From Calliopum simillimum (taxonomy: Eukaryota > Arthropoda > Insecta > Diptera > Lauxaniidae), in contig OX638370.1 in NCBI GenBank assembly GCA_951812925.1, forward strand, positions 25,845,964 through 25,909,963: a stretch of DNA of 64,000 nucleotides, written 5' to 3'. The notes beneath the pieces are model-generated. The model was not told the DNA's origin and did no database searches. It saw only the letters and a list, made by a program, of their open reading frames with translations. Positions 22,191 through 33,934 of the stretch are shown piece by piece. The first letter of the stretch is position 1. Each line of letters opens with the position of its first letter. Made by a program: the position numbers and the translations under genes.

Positions 22191-22600
22191 AATCCAAAGA
22201 CCTTTATTATTTTTTATTTAGATCTTTATTATTATTAATCTTTTTATTAATTAGGAACTAACATGGCAATATAATATGGTTTTGCATGAACCTATTGTAT
22301 AACTTTGAAATCTGCAGAATTTGCCATATACAATAGAAGTTTAAAGAACTTTCATGAACTTTCATCGCAACCAGCTAGTATATAAGCCACTGCTATGCTG
22401 TACACAAGTTCACTATTGGTTTGATTGCAGTGCATTAAAGTGTTGACTATTGAATACAAAGTATTAGACTTGCGACTGAAATGTTTGCTAAAATTATAAT
22501 TATGCTCTTCATTTGGAATGCAGAAAAGGAGACGCGGCAGGTACGTAAAAGTATAAGGGGTATTAACGTTTGAAAAATAAATTTTAATTTTAATTAATAA

Positions 22601-23271
22601 CACAGGACCACAAAAAAAAAAAGTCCTGTAGTAGAAAGTTTACGTACCATACGGTATGGTTTTCAATGTGCTGAAAACGAATCCGAGGTTAGAATTTAGC
22701 CATCACCCTCAGATTTTGAGATATCCTTGCTTAAAGTTGCAGGAAGCACTGTTTTCAGGCTTATGGTGCAGTTCCAGGAAACGATGTAGTTCCATATTTT
22801 CAATGGAATCGAATAGCCATAATCTTCCTTATAAAACTAAACATTCAAATTTTTTCGATTGGACTTTTACTTCCCGAGATATCACCGTTTGAAGTAAACG
22901 TATCTCAACCCCCATACAAAGCACTACATTATATTTGTAGCGTAAAATCCATTTAACATATAAAAATGATAACCCTTTACTTCAAAGTAAGATAACTCTG
23001 AAAGTAAGAGTCCAATCGGAAAAGTTTGAAGGCAGAGTTTTATAAGGAAGATTGAGCTATTCAATGTCATTGAAAAAATGGAGCTACCACATTTCCTGGA
23101 ACCGCATCATAAGCCTGAAAACAGCGCTTTCTGCAACTTTAAGCAGGGATATCTCAAAATCTGAGGGTGATGGCTAAATTCTGACCTCGGATTCGTTTTT
23201 AGCACATTAAAAACCATACCGTATAGTACCTCAACTTTCTACTACAGGACTTTTTTTTTTGTGGTCCTGTG
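22601..23271. mobile_element. fold-back element with CACAGGACC termini
   Basis: 671 bp: arms of about 310 bp around a centre near 22,930. The left arm (CACAGGACCACA, 'agtcctgtagtagaaagtt', 'atccgaggttagaatttagcc', 'ctgttttcaggcttatg') is mirrored in full on the right. TAATAA is found directly outside both ends, but in AT-rich DNA this is weak evidence for a target duplication. The 78-codon frame inside is not a gene. Confidence 0.88.
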
Positions 23272-23286
23272 TAATAATAGAATACG

Positions 23287-23814
23287 CACAGTGATTGATG
23301 TGTTGAGCTTAATATTACGATAACTCATGAACGGTGAGTCACACGTTTAAAGTAAAAACATCTGTTTATAGGGAATTACTTGCACTTTAATCCACATATG
23401 ATTTTTTTTAAACAAACATAAAATTTAGAAAAAAACCATTTTTTCAAAATAGCTCCAAAACGGTTTGTCTTAGAAAAAAAATTGTTCATGCATATTGTAG
23501 AACGTTCAATTTCCTATAAGGATCTATTCGAAGCGTCTGACGAAAAACCAGTTCGGAGAGACCCTTATTGGAAATTGAACGTTCTACAAAATGCGACGAA
23601 ATGTTTTTTTCTAGAACTAACCGTTTTGGAGATTTTTTGAAAGAAAGGTTTTTTCCGAAATTTCAGGTTTGTTATAAAAATATTTCCTAAACTATAGGTC
23701 ATCTGAAAAATAGATTGTAGTGCAAGCAATTTCCTATAAACAAATATTTTTACTTTAAGCGTGTGATACACCGTTCATGAGTTATCGTAATTTTAAGCTC
23801 AACACATCACTGTG
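23287..23814. mobile_element. fold-back element with CACAGTG termini
   Basis: 528 bp: CACAGTGATTGATGTGTTGA and 'cgataactcatgaacggtg' at the left are mirrored by 'caccgttcatgagttatcg' and TCAACACATCACTGTG at the right; arms of about 250 bp include 'tgtagaacgttcaatttcc'. It lies only 15 bp from the preceding fold-back. No clear target duplication. Confidence 0.85.
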
Positions 23815-24429
23815 CCTACTCATAAGCGGCATGCACAATTTTCTAATTTTTTTTCAAATTTTGAATTAGGATATCTCCTGAGTTATAAGTCGTACGGAAA
23901 CAATTAAGAGGTAATTTTTATAGAAAATTTTATAAGCTACAATATTGCGCCACAATGTTTTTCTCTAAATGTAACCGTTAAAGAGATATTTGTAAAAAAC
24001 TGATTTTGGACGCCATTTTTCCAATATGGCGGCGCTAGCGAACACGACTCGATGTAGCAAAGTTGAAATTCTGAAAGAGCACATCGAAATCAATAAAATA
24101 ACTCATATGCAAAAATCCCGCAAAACATTCCAGGTAACATCATTTTATTCTCTCAAATGATTATACTACTAATTAAAAATTAATAATTTTTGGAGGGGGG
24201 TGCCACGGAAGTAAATAGAATACTGCTGCAATAATTTTAATGTCACTTCGAATTATGGCAGGCTTATCGCTAAGGATGGAAATTAAAAATTAAAAAGGAT
24301 ATTAAAAGTATTTGTTACATAGTGAGCAGTTCCAAGCTTCTAAAAAAAAAATATGCAGTTATCGTTAGTAATTATAGTTCCATGGTCCCTTTAAAGTCTA
24401 ATTGAAATGGATGAATTTCGGCCGCAAGG
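23815..24429. other. AT-rich sequence without a recognisable gene
   Basis: Around 23,865-24,060 the wording ('gagttataagtcgtacgg', 'taaccgttaaagagatat', 'ccaatatggcggc') resembles the repeat at 59.5-60.3 kb but without an inverted arm. Confidence 0.45.
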
Positions 24430-24770
24430 CAAACTCTAGTGCATATTGATGCGCAAGACAAAAATTTGTCTTCCTTTGTTTACTATGTAAGAAATGGAGA
24501 CGACTTTGAATTGTACACCATTAGAAGGTTTTTTGTGTGTAGGTGTGTACAAAGTTAAAATTATTTTAATATTTTGCTATTAAGCCAGGTAAAATTAAAT
24601 GAAAATTTTTCAATATTAACAACAACAAAATACACGGTCACATAGAGCTGAAAAAAGGATAAAGCACAAAGAGAAAGACAAAAAGACATGTTTTTGTTTT
24701 CTTTTCGTTTCACATTTGTCATTGTACCCAGGATGATAAATGAGCTTTTCTAAAACTGTTCAAAAAGTAT
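24430..24770 (+). repeat. dispersed repeat, 'ATGCGCAAGACAAAAATTTG' family, copy 1
   Basis: Matches 61,335-61,690 over several hundred bases: 'tttactatgtaagaaatggag', 'tttgaattgtacaccattag', 'ttaagccaggtaaaatt', 'gtcattgtacccaggatgata'. A third, short and reversed copy lies at about 36,484-36,590. No ORF shared between copies. Confidence 0.8.
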
Positions 24771-26855
24771 TAAAACTATTTGATGCATTTGTGGTCAAAT
24801 TTTGTCCATTGGGCGATTCTAGTCTATATAATGTTTCTGCAGAAAAAACCGTTAGTGAGATATTAGCAAGAAGGATTGCGATGATCTTTACCATTAAAAC
24901 TTCTCGTTCACGACATTGTCACTTTTTCTGATTATGGAAAGAAGAGGTTCCCAGAAATTTTGTAGGTGAGCAAGAGCTCATAGCAAAATGTCATTTTATA
25001 AATTTCATAATTTCTCTCAAATTCCAAAATAAATTACCTTGTAGATAATATGTACACTTGCACTAGCACTTGAAGCAATAACTCAAGCACAATTATGCGG
25101 AAAAACAGCTGAAGTAATAGAAAATTTGTAGATAAGATCTTTTTTTTTTTGTTTTTTTTTTTTTCAAGTGTGACGTAATTATTTTGTAAAACGCTTAACG
25201 AAAAGTGTGCAACTTTTTCTCAAAATGGACTTGAAACGAAAAACTTTGCACTTCGCACAATAATCACTGTTGCTTTGATTAGGAATAATCACTTTTTGCA
25301 TCTGACAAATGCAAAACTGAAAACAAAAGCAAACGCGGCGGCACACGGCGCTTTACGTGCGAATCTCTACGTTCGAATAACGTTCTTATGACTAAAATTT
25401 AATTTTAAAATCGTAGAATCAAATGCATTAAATTGCAATAAAATTTTCCATAAGCTGATAATGAGGTGGTGGTGGCAGCAATTGCAATGTTGCTGCTGTT
25501 GTTGTTGTTAATGCTCGTAATGCTGATGATGACGCGAACAAGTGCAAATGTTTCTCAGTATAACATGGGGCTTGTCAAACTTCGAAGTAGAAAAAAGAAT
25601 TAAATTTTTATTTGGTTTTTTTTTTGTAAGATGAATTTGTAGAAAGAAAAAAAGATCATTTATTTTTAATTTATCTTCTTTTTTTTGCCCGGAATTTGCG
25701 GCGCGAGCACTTCCGGCGTTTATCTATTTCTGTATATTTATTCTTTATTTGTAGATTTATCTTTTTTTTATTGTAGCGAATTGTATAAACAATAAAAAGC
25801 ATAAAAAAGTCGAATGTGCGATAAACAAAAAAACGAAAGAAAGAAAGAAACTAAACGAACTGAAGTAGTGCGGTACCAACAAACGAATGAAAAGTGCACT
25901 TGCACAGATACTTTGGCGCTGCATATCTATAAGATACAATTAACAAAAATTTATTGGCGCAAAACTGTTTCTTTTTTGAGTTTATTGCTGTCAACAGCTG
26001 CTGTAACAACACAAAAACAAAAATACAAATAATGGCATTTGCTAATTTGGCATTTGTTAGATACAAAATGTTGGGTTGTATCTACAAAATGCAATAATAT
26101 ATCTAATGCTACAAATTTTTAATTCAGGGGAAAGTAGCCACGAAAAAAAACGATGAAGAAAAATTTAATTTAATTCGCTTATTCCGCATTTTTAACAAAA
26201 ACAACAATAACAAAAACAAAAATAGCAACAACAAACAACAGCTGCCTTTTAACAATTCATAGGCAAGCGACGATGGACAGACAGACTGACAGACAGACAA
26301 CTCTGCAGCAGCAAGCGCACGAATGGTTTGAACTCTTATTTGTTAAATGTATTTTAATTTAATTAATTTAATTTGTTTTACTTTTGAATGCTTCATTTCA
26401 TGATCGTACGGCATGCATGTATTTAGCTGATGTTCATTATCATAGTCAGAAATGAAAAAAAAAAAAACACAGAAACTCTGTTTATTTGTCTGCCTGTGTA
26501 TTTCCCTTTTCATCTGTAACTCGAAAACTACAGCAGTAATTTTTATAAACTAAATTTTGCCCACTGGCTGAAATTCGACCGCTTACATTTGACTTTAATG
26601 AGACCACACGAAGGCAGACTTAGGTTCACAAACTCACATACAATAATTTCCGTGGTACCAAATGTCCCCTTTATGGTCGTGGCATCACACAGTGTGTTTT
26701 TTATGTCAAAAATGTTTGCCCGCTTGGGGACGCAATGTAAAAAATTTTCAGTGGTGGTGGATTATAGGTAATTGAACAAGGAAAAAATAAGCCACCGCTT
26801 TTTCAAAAAAAAAAAACTTCGTTTTAGCCCACGTTCTGGGAGCTCAAACCCGAAA
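24770..26855. other. AT-rich sequence without a recognisable gene
   Basis: A short 'gttgctgctgttgttgtt' triplet run at about 25,487-25,508 and a 'gacagacagac' run at about 26,277-26,299 are the only structures. No frame with recognisable features. Confidence 0.5.
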
Positions 26856-26859
26856 AATC

Positions 26860-29103
26860 GTAGGGGACAGATTTACAAAACTTCATAACTCGGGAACCAT
26901 TCACTCGATTTCTAGGATTTTTTTTGGTCGTGAAATCTTAGCACCTCAGAAACACGCATGTGAAGTTGGCTCCGTGATTTTCGAAAACCGAAAATTTTTT
27001 TAGACTTCTGGGTTTGTTGGGAATAGTTCTGGAGTTCTTTCACAAAATTCGAAATAGTTCTGCGAAATTGGACCAAAAATCGGAGGTGGACCGTTTTTGC
27101 TCAGCGTCATTTTTTTCACATAGAGGAGTTCTGATAACATTTTTGAGCTCATAGGAAAGCGTTTTGGAGTTCTTTATACTTTTTTTTTTTTTTGGGTGAA
27201 AAATTTTTTTCAAAAAAATTTTTTTTTAAATAAGTTTTTAACTAAAAAAAGTTTTGATTGCAGATCTGGATAGTGCTCGAAGAGTTGTAAATAAAATCCT
27301 TGCAACATTTTTCCGAAATATTTGTACTTTTCATTTTAATCGAAAAGTCAAAAAAAATCCGGAAATATTCCATAATTTTGCAAAAATTTTACTTAATATT
27401 TTCTTTAGAACTCTTTGAGCCCTATCCGGAACTCCAATCAGAACTCCTCTACGAATAGTCTTTTTCGGATACTTAGTTAAAGACCGAAAATTTTTTCCAA
27501 TTTTTCGATTAAAATGAAAAGTACAAATATCTTGGAAAAATTTTACTTAATATTTTTTTTAGAATTCTTCGAGTGCAACCTAGAACTCCGATCAGAACTT
27601 TTCAACAGCAAAATTTTAATTTTGGGATACTTAGAAAAAAACCGAAATTTTTTTGATTTTTCGATTAAAACGAAAAGTACAAATATTTCGGAAAAATGTT
27701 ACTAGGATTTTCTTTAGAACTCTTTGAGCCCTATCCGGAACTCTAATCAGAACTCCTCTACGAATAATCTTTTTCGGATACTTTGTTAAAGACCGAAAAT
27801 TTTTTCTAATTTTTCGATTAAAATGAAAATTACAAATATTTTGCAAACATTTTACTTAATATTTTCTTTAGAACTCTTCGAGCGCAACCAAGAACTCCGA
27901 TCAGAACTCCTCTACAACAAAATTTTCATTTTCGGATACTTGGAAAAAACCGAAATTTTTTTGATTTTTCGATTAAAACGAAAAGTACAAATATTTCGGA
28001 AAAATGTTACTAGGATTTTATTCACAACTCTTTGAGCACTATCCAGATCTGCAATCAAAACTTATTTAAAAAAAATTTTTTTCAGAAAAATTTACCCAAA
28101 AAAAAAAAATTAAAAAAAATTCAAAAAAAAAAAAAGTAAACAACTCCAAAACGCTTTCCCATGAGCTCAAAAATGTTATCAGAACTCCTCTACGTGAAAA
28201 ACATGGCGCTGAGCAAAAACGGTCCACCTCCGATTTTTGGTCCAATTTTGCAGAACTGTTTCGAATTTTGTGAAAGAACTCTAGAACTATTCCCAACGGA
28301 CCAAGAACTCTTAAAAAATTTTCGGTTTTCGAAAATCACGGAGCCAACTTCATATGAGTCTCAGAAACCATTTACCTGATTTGAGTAATTTTTAATGGGT
28401 AGATATGTTGCCCGGTAAAACTTTGTACCATTTATTTTTATAAAATTCAATCGGATTCGTCTGGCGTATTAACAAATTTTTATAACTCGAGCCGGTAATC
28501 CAATTTGAATAACTTTTATTTATTGGTTAATATGATGCCTAGTAAAGTCCTATTATACAATCTTTTTCCAAATTCTTTCCGCAACGGGATATTAAAAATA
28601 AGACAAATTATACTCCCTTGCTTAACTTTAGATCACATTTGATGTTCCAAAGCTTTTTTTGAAAACAAAGTTTTATATATTGTATTTTTAGGGAGTTTTA
28701 AAAATAAAAAATATAATCATAAGAAGTTTTTTTAATGTTTAAGTTTCCCGGAATTTGCCGAAGGAATTTTGAAAAAATAAAGGCTACAAAATTTTACCGG
28801 GCAATATATCTATCTATTGAAAAAAAAAAACACTCACATCGGAAATAGCCAACGGAATTTTGAAAAAAAAAAATATCACAAAATCTCATCGGACAACATA
28901 TCATCGTCAAAAAAATCTAAGAAATCGAGTTAATGATTCTCTAGCTATTAAGGTTTTTAATATACCGGACGAAACCGAGAGAATTTGGAAAAAATAAATT
29001 TTACAGAACCTCACTGGGCAACGTATCTGCCCATTTAAAAAAAAAAAATTCTAAAAATCGGGTGAATAGTTCTCGAGTTATGGAGTTTTGTAAATTTCCC
29101 TAC
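26860..29103. mobile_element. composite fold-back of the 'GAACTC' repeat, about 2.2 kb
   Basis: The outer arms begin with TAGGGGACAGATTTACAAAA and end with its reverse ('ttttgtaaatttcccta'). Inside, 'gaagttggctccgtgattttcg' through 'gaggagttctgataacattt' (26,960-27,180) is mirrored at about 28,150-28,350, and a second small palindrome ('gtagatatgttgcccggtaaaa') spans 28,400-28,820. The centre holds tandem 154-bp monomers. No coding sequence; the 60-76-codon frames are translations of the repeat. Confidence 0.85.
27404..28025 (+). repeat. tandem 154-bp monomers in A-B-A-B order
   Basis: The landmark 'tttagaaytcttygag' occurs at 27,404, 27,558, 27,713 and 27,867, and a fifth, diverged one near 28,020. 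Monomers 1 and 3 share 'gccctatccggaact' and 'acgaataatctttttcgg'; monomers 2 and 4 share 'gcaaccwagaactccgatcag' cut as 'gcaacc' plus 'agaactccgatcag'. The A-to-A and B-to-B distances are both 309 bp, a dimeric higher-order repeat. Confidence 0.85.
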
Positions 29104-30212
29104 ACGGGCCACAGTGTTTCACGTAGAACAAGCTACGTGAACAAAATTATTTTTTGATATTTTTGGGTAGTGTAAGCCTTATCACGACATATTATTAATA
29201 TTTCGATATACAGGGTGTGTTAAAAGTGTGTTAAAAGGGAGTAACTCCAAAATTTTATATAGGAACCCCCAATTTTTATTGCGGATTCGGATTCGACGTG
29301 TAAAAATACGATAAATAAATAAATTTTCTGTAAAAGGTACGTTATTTTCAAAGCGCGTTTGCAGTGTAAGTAATTGTATATGGAAAAAATGTGCTATAAC
29401 TCATTAAGCATGCCATACCACAGTGAGGCGTGCCGCTGCCTATTTTTGCTATACTAACTCATTGTGAAAATTTCATCAAAGTCAGATGTATAATTTCCGA
29501 ACTCAATAAGAACATCGAAAGGTGAATAAATCTAATTTTTTAAAATATGTAATAGATATAAAATATTTCTCATACGACATGTTGACTGAAACGCAAATAA
29601 TGGCATGTGCTTGATGTGCTGCGTTCTGTATTTTCAACTTTTGTATCAAACTTCACGCGTACAAAATCGTGCGCTCGCTTACTTACTCGACTATGAAATT
29701 ACAAATTTCTTAATTGTTGGCAGACAACGTAGATTTATTTCTTTATTTATTTTACTTTAACAAAATTTATTGTCACGTTGAATAAACCATTGACAAATGA
29801 AGAAAAATTATGACATAAATTAGTTATGGTATTGCAAATAATTTATTGTACTATCTTCATTTTTTTTTTTTTTTGTTGTAATTAAAGATAAAAATATTTA
29901 AAAAAAAAAAAAAAAAAAAGCACAGGTGTTTTTAACAAAAACATTGCCAAATGTATATTTTGGGCTAAGATGGCAATTTTTTTAATCAATCTTTTTTTAA
30001 TATTTTAATTATCTTTATATGCAAGTAAGTATTTATGTGTGTATTCGTCTGTGGTGGCATAGGCCCAAAATGAATCAATACTCAAAGGCTTGGTGACAAA
30101 CTTTCTCTGCTGAATTCTTCGGAACATCGAGCTCGCTATAGGCGTCTAGGTCTATTTTTGGTTAAAGCTGTTAAGATTGTTTTTGGCAACCAGACTTATA
30201 GTATGCGTCTTA
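29104..30212. other. AT-rich sequence without a recognisable gene
   Basis: Includes a 9-bp perfect hairpin at 29,118-29,141 (TTCACGTAG, loop AACAAG, CTACGTGAA) just outside the composite fold-back, and long A- and T-runs near 29,860-29,920. Confidence 0.5.
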
Positions 30213-30426
30213 TAGCATAGACAGACGACAGCGTTAATCCGCATCAAATCAAAGTGGATTAGTAGTGAATTCAGCCATTTCAATATAGTAACGCTGTCGA
30301 TAATTGAAATAATCTGACAGAAACAAAACCTCTGATTGTCAATTTTGAAGTTAATTTATTAAATTTATAAATGCCACTTTTTGAAAAAATATAAATAAAT
30401 TGAAACCACACATAAATTTGCATATA

Positions 30427-31711
30427 AGGAGTGAGATCGAAAAATCTTAACATTATAAAATTCAATAATTTTAAAACGGTTGACCTTACTTAGTTTTGAT
30501 TTTTTTTTATTTAATTGATAATATTTTACAAATTACAGAAAAATATAACTTTTATTGTTCTAGCCACTATTTATGAACTCGTGGACCTTTTTTGGTAAGC
30601 CTTCCATTAGATATTTGATAGTTGTTTCAGACACCCTTTTGGAACAGTTTGCCCATCTCCTCTTAAAATCTTCGATATTTTGGGACACCTTTTTTGTGGT
30701 CTTTAAGTTTCTTTCACAAGAGACCAATATCTCTCCACTGGTCTTAGCTCCGGACAATTTGGAGGATTGGTCTCTCATGGTACAAAAACTATGTTATTAC
30801 TTTGGTACCACTCCAGAGCTTTCTTGCCGTAGTGACATGATGCCAAATCAGGCCAAAAATATGTGGACACATTGTGCTCTCTTATGAAAGGAAGAAGTCT
30901 TTTTTTCAAACAATCTTTGATGTATATTTCGGCATTTATAGAGCCCAATGTAACAAATGACTTGCTTTTTTGCCGCAACTGCATATAGCTTGCCACACAA
31001 GGAATTTTTTAGGAAATTTTGTCTGCTTTTGGATTCTAAATTGTTATTCGATATTTCTTCGAGCATCAGCAACATAAAAATTTTGACCCGGAAGCTGCGT
31101 AAAATCTGTCAGTACGTACGTTTCGTCGTCCATTATACAACATGAATATTTTTGTATGAAATTCGATTTTAATTTCCGAGCCCTACTTTTGCGTCTAAAT
31201 TTTTTGCAGCATTCCTGTCTGGAACTTTTTGGACTTCGTATGTTTTCAAACCTGCATTAGCTTTAACTTTTCGCACCAAATAGTCTGCGCACTAGGCTAA
31301 CCGGGCAGCTTTTCTAGCAGATGTGTTTGGAGATCTTTTCAATATGCTTTCAATTTTCTTGGCTTTCCCAATATCATGTGGTCCTTGTTTTCTTTCCGAA
31401 CCAGGTTTCCTATCAATGGTCAAATTCTCCTGAAACTGTTTAATAACATTGGAAACAGTTTGACGGCAAACCTTCAAATCTTTGGCCAATTTTTGGTAGG
31501 ACTAATTTGGATTTTTTTGAAAATTTTTAATAATTTTAAGACGTACTTCTTTTTCTTCACTCAATTTGATCAAACTCACAACAAATCAACATGTTGGTCA
31601 TTAAAAATAATAACTGACATATTTTTCAAAGAAAACTAGATTTTTTAAATTTTACACCCAAAAAAAATTTTTAGGTAAAACGTGTGTTAAGATTTTTTCG
31701 ATCTCACTTCT
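30427..31711 (-). mobile_element. Tc1/mariner element of DD37E type, decayed
   Basis: 1,285 bp between TA dinucleotides (30,425-30,426; 31,712-31,713). The termini are AGGAGTGAGATCGAAAAATC at the left and, reversed, AGAAGTGAGATCGAAAAAAT at the right, each continuing to CTTAACA. A decayed transposase gene is on the minus strand. Length and spacing suit the mosquito-described ITmD37E group, by my recollection of that family. Confidence 0.88.
30560..31640 (-). pseudogene. Tc1/mariner-type transposase, DD37E spacing
   Basis: On the minus strand the N-terminal part has a homeodomain-like helix-turn-helix (AKDLKVCRQTVSNVIKQFQE, then ARKAARLA). The catalytic part reads LGSINAEIYI, then FWPDLASCHYGKKALEWY with the second Asp, and NPPNCPELRPVERYW with the final Glu; 37 residues separate the two. 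Lesions: an in-frame TGA between VP and ETNPPN, a TAA soon after SLVKET, a stop after ARLA and further frame changes near 31,000-31,280. The gene is dead. The C-terminal 72-codon open frame at 30,560-30,778 is in the wrong frame over the Glu motif. Confidence 0.85.
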
Positions 31712-31924
31712 TATGTAAAAACCAAATGCAATTTTTGAGCTGGTGCTGTCAAAAAACAAGTAAACAAACAAATTAGCAATTTACTTAATGCAGAGAAACT
31801 GTTGACTCTTAGAGTAAAATTTTCAATTGCATTATGTTTTCAATCCAGATTAACGCTGTCGTCTGTCTATGCTAAGTATTAAGCCTTTGTTCACTAGCTG
31901 ATCCATAGCTAAGCATCCCAATGG

Positions 31925-32190
31925 GGAATGGAGCGCATCAATAACGCTTCTGAAGCGCTCTAAAGCAGCATGAAGCGCATCTCTCTCGTTGCCAAAAGCG
32001 CTGAAATTAACATTGGCATGTCATTGGAACGAAGCGCTTCGCTCTCGCTACCAGAAATGCTCTTTGGATTCGCATCGCTCTCGCATCCAGAAATGCTGTT
32101 TGGATGCGCATCGCTCTCGCTACCAGAAATGCTCTTTGGAAGTGCATCGCTCTCGCATTCAGAAATGCTCTTTGGATGCTTTTTGGATGA
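31925..32190 (+). repeat. 36-bp minisatellite, first array
   Basis: Units of the form 'gcgcatcgctctcgctac' plus 'cagaaatgctctttggat' repeat every 36 bp. Because 36 is a multiple of three, several frames stay open; one reads a 12-residue repeat SLPEMLFGCASL alternating with SHPEMLFG, so the array has a 72-bp dimeric order (cgctacc / cgcatcc). There is no sign that the frame is used. Confidence 0.9.
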
Positions 32191-32344
32191 CAATAAAAAT
32201 ATTTTAAAAATTAATTTTTAATTGAAATTTTACGTCTTTCGCCACATCAGACTATTATTTTTTTTTGATGTAATTATAATTATTTTTATTTTACTAAATT
32301 AATTCTAATTGAAAAATTGCAAGTTGAAAACTTTTGTGTTAGGT

Positions 32345-32440
32345 CTGGGCCGGAGTTGAACCGAGGACCTCACGGTTGCTACAACTCTCAATCGCAGTGC
32401 CAGTCGCTAGACCACTGCTCTATCATCGCGGTCTTACGAA
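32345..32440 (-). repeat. tRNA-like sequence (SINE head or tRNA pseudogene)
   Basis: On the minus strand: 'gatagagcagtggtctagcg' resembles an A-box region, and GGTTCAACTCCGG fits the B box. The distance between them, about 60 bases, is longer than in a standard tRNA, as in a class with a long variable arm or a SINE. A full cloverleaf with a plausible anticodon could not be drawn by eye. It lies between two arrays of the same 36-bp minisatellite. Confidence 0.6.
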
Positions 32441-32479
32441 GACGACTTATTGATTTATTTTGTTTTCTACGTTAATACG

Positions 32480-32715
32480 TGACCGAAAGCGCATCGTTCT
32501 CGCTACCAGAAATGCTCTTTGGATGCGCATCGCTCTCGCTACCAGAAATCCTCTTCGGATGCGCATCGCTCTCGCATTCAGAAATGCTCTTTGGATGCGC
32601 TTCGCTCTCGCTACCTATAGTACAGAAAATATGCGCATACAAATCAGCTCTTTGGATGCGAGAAGGACGCGCATCGCTATAGCATCTTGGGGATGCGCAT
32701 CGAAATTTTCTGTTG
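32480..32715 (+). repeat. 36-bp minisatellite, second array
   Basis: The same unit as in 31,925-32,190 resumes here: 'gcgcatcgttctcgctac', 'cagaaatgctctttggat' and so on, decaying after about 32,620. The 101- and 67-codon frames over it are translations of the repeat. Confidence 0.88.
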
Positions 32716-32719
32716 GGAT

Positions 32720-33930
32720 GTTATGCACTCATACGAAAAGACTGATTTTACGTTTGAATTCTTAGTTAAAAACATTTAGGAAAATCGGCCTAAGTCAACA
32801 TAAGAAAAATGGCGTTGAGTTCAATTTTCCATTTGTTTTGGGTCAAATTAAGTTTTTGTTTTTGTAGGTTTTTGAGTGCTTCTGTAGATCATAAAAATGT
32901 CCAAAAAAGAAAGAGTAATTTTAAACAGAAGTAATGAAAAATTTTAAAAACTAAACAAAAAAGTGTGAAAAAATTTTCTCAAAAAAAAAAAAAAAAAACA
33001 AAAATAAAAATGTTAATAAAATTTTTATTAAAAATAACTAAACAAATGGAAAACATCACATGAAAATTGACTAAAGACAACATGTCAAAATTTTCGCTAA
33101 TTTTTTTCCAACATTTTCTTTAATGACGCTTTTCGGTTGTGATTTGTTTCGTGTTTTATTTTTTTTTTTACTCTAATTATAATTTGATTTTATTTTTAAT
33201 TACCGTTGCCATATTGCTTACACGCCTCAAATACTACGAGTAAAACGCATTTTCCTGATGACGTCAATGGTTTGTTGACATTTATGTATAGGAAAAAACA
33301 CAGCTAACAAGAGTAATCCTCTCAGATCAAGGAAAATACCGGCTAAAAATACGCAGCTAATAATAAAGAAAAAAAATTAACAAGTGTTTCTATTCATCAT
33401 ATGTAGAAAGTTGCAAAATATTTGCTTAAAAAAATTAAAAATAAATAAATAAACATTTGCTATAATTATTTTAGTTTATTTCGGAGTTATGATAAAAGTT
33501 TCAAGTGCAACCTAAATGTTCTTGTTGAAATTGTTTTTATTGTTTTCTGTTATTATTGACATCAGTCAAGTCAAATTTATGACTTACAGTATCGATTTTA
33601 TTATTGGTACTTCTTTGGTATCCTTAAAGTTGTGTAGCTCATTAGAGAACAAATGTTTCGAATGTAATGCATGCAATATTTTCATAGGTAGCGAACTCTT
33701 TGTGGGAGAGTGAACAAAAGCTTACAATGCAAATTAATTCGGCGATACATTGCTGTGGAGTTCAAGAAGACATGCGAACGGTGAAAAGGCTAAACAACTC
33801 CAAAAGAGTTTCAAACCAAAGCAGCACAGTTATTAAATTAACACTAAAATAATGTAGACTAATTGCCACTTAAAGTTTTGTCTGGTTTGTAGACCATCCT
33901 CTTTTTGCAGCTCCGTGTGACCGCGTATTT
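32720..33930. other. AT-rich sequence without a recognisable gene
   Basis: No frame with recognisable motifs. Long A-runs occur near 32,978-33,000. Confidence 0.5.
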
Positions 33931-33934
33931 TGCT

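Larger units (their letters stand above)
30215..31872. mobile_element. TA-flanked MITE interrupted by a Tc1-like element
   Basis: The outer termini GCATAGACAGACGACAGCG and its exact reverse (continuing to TTAATC, about 25 bp) lie between TA dinucleotides at 30,213-30,214 and 31,873-31,874. Removing the inner element (30,427-31,711) leaves about 371 bp without coding capacity. This is the host MITE into which the Tc1-like element jumped. Confidence 0.88.

Noticed and set aside
22352..22603. 83-codon minus-strand frame
   Set aside because: Featureless and not repeated elsewhere; no basis to call it a gene.
31970..32765. Repeat protein with SLPEMLFG units
   Set aside because: Several frames are open because the minisatellite unit is 36 bp; no start context, splice sites or flanking coding sequence.
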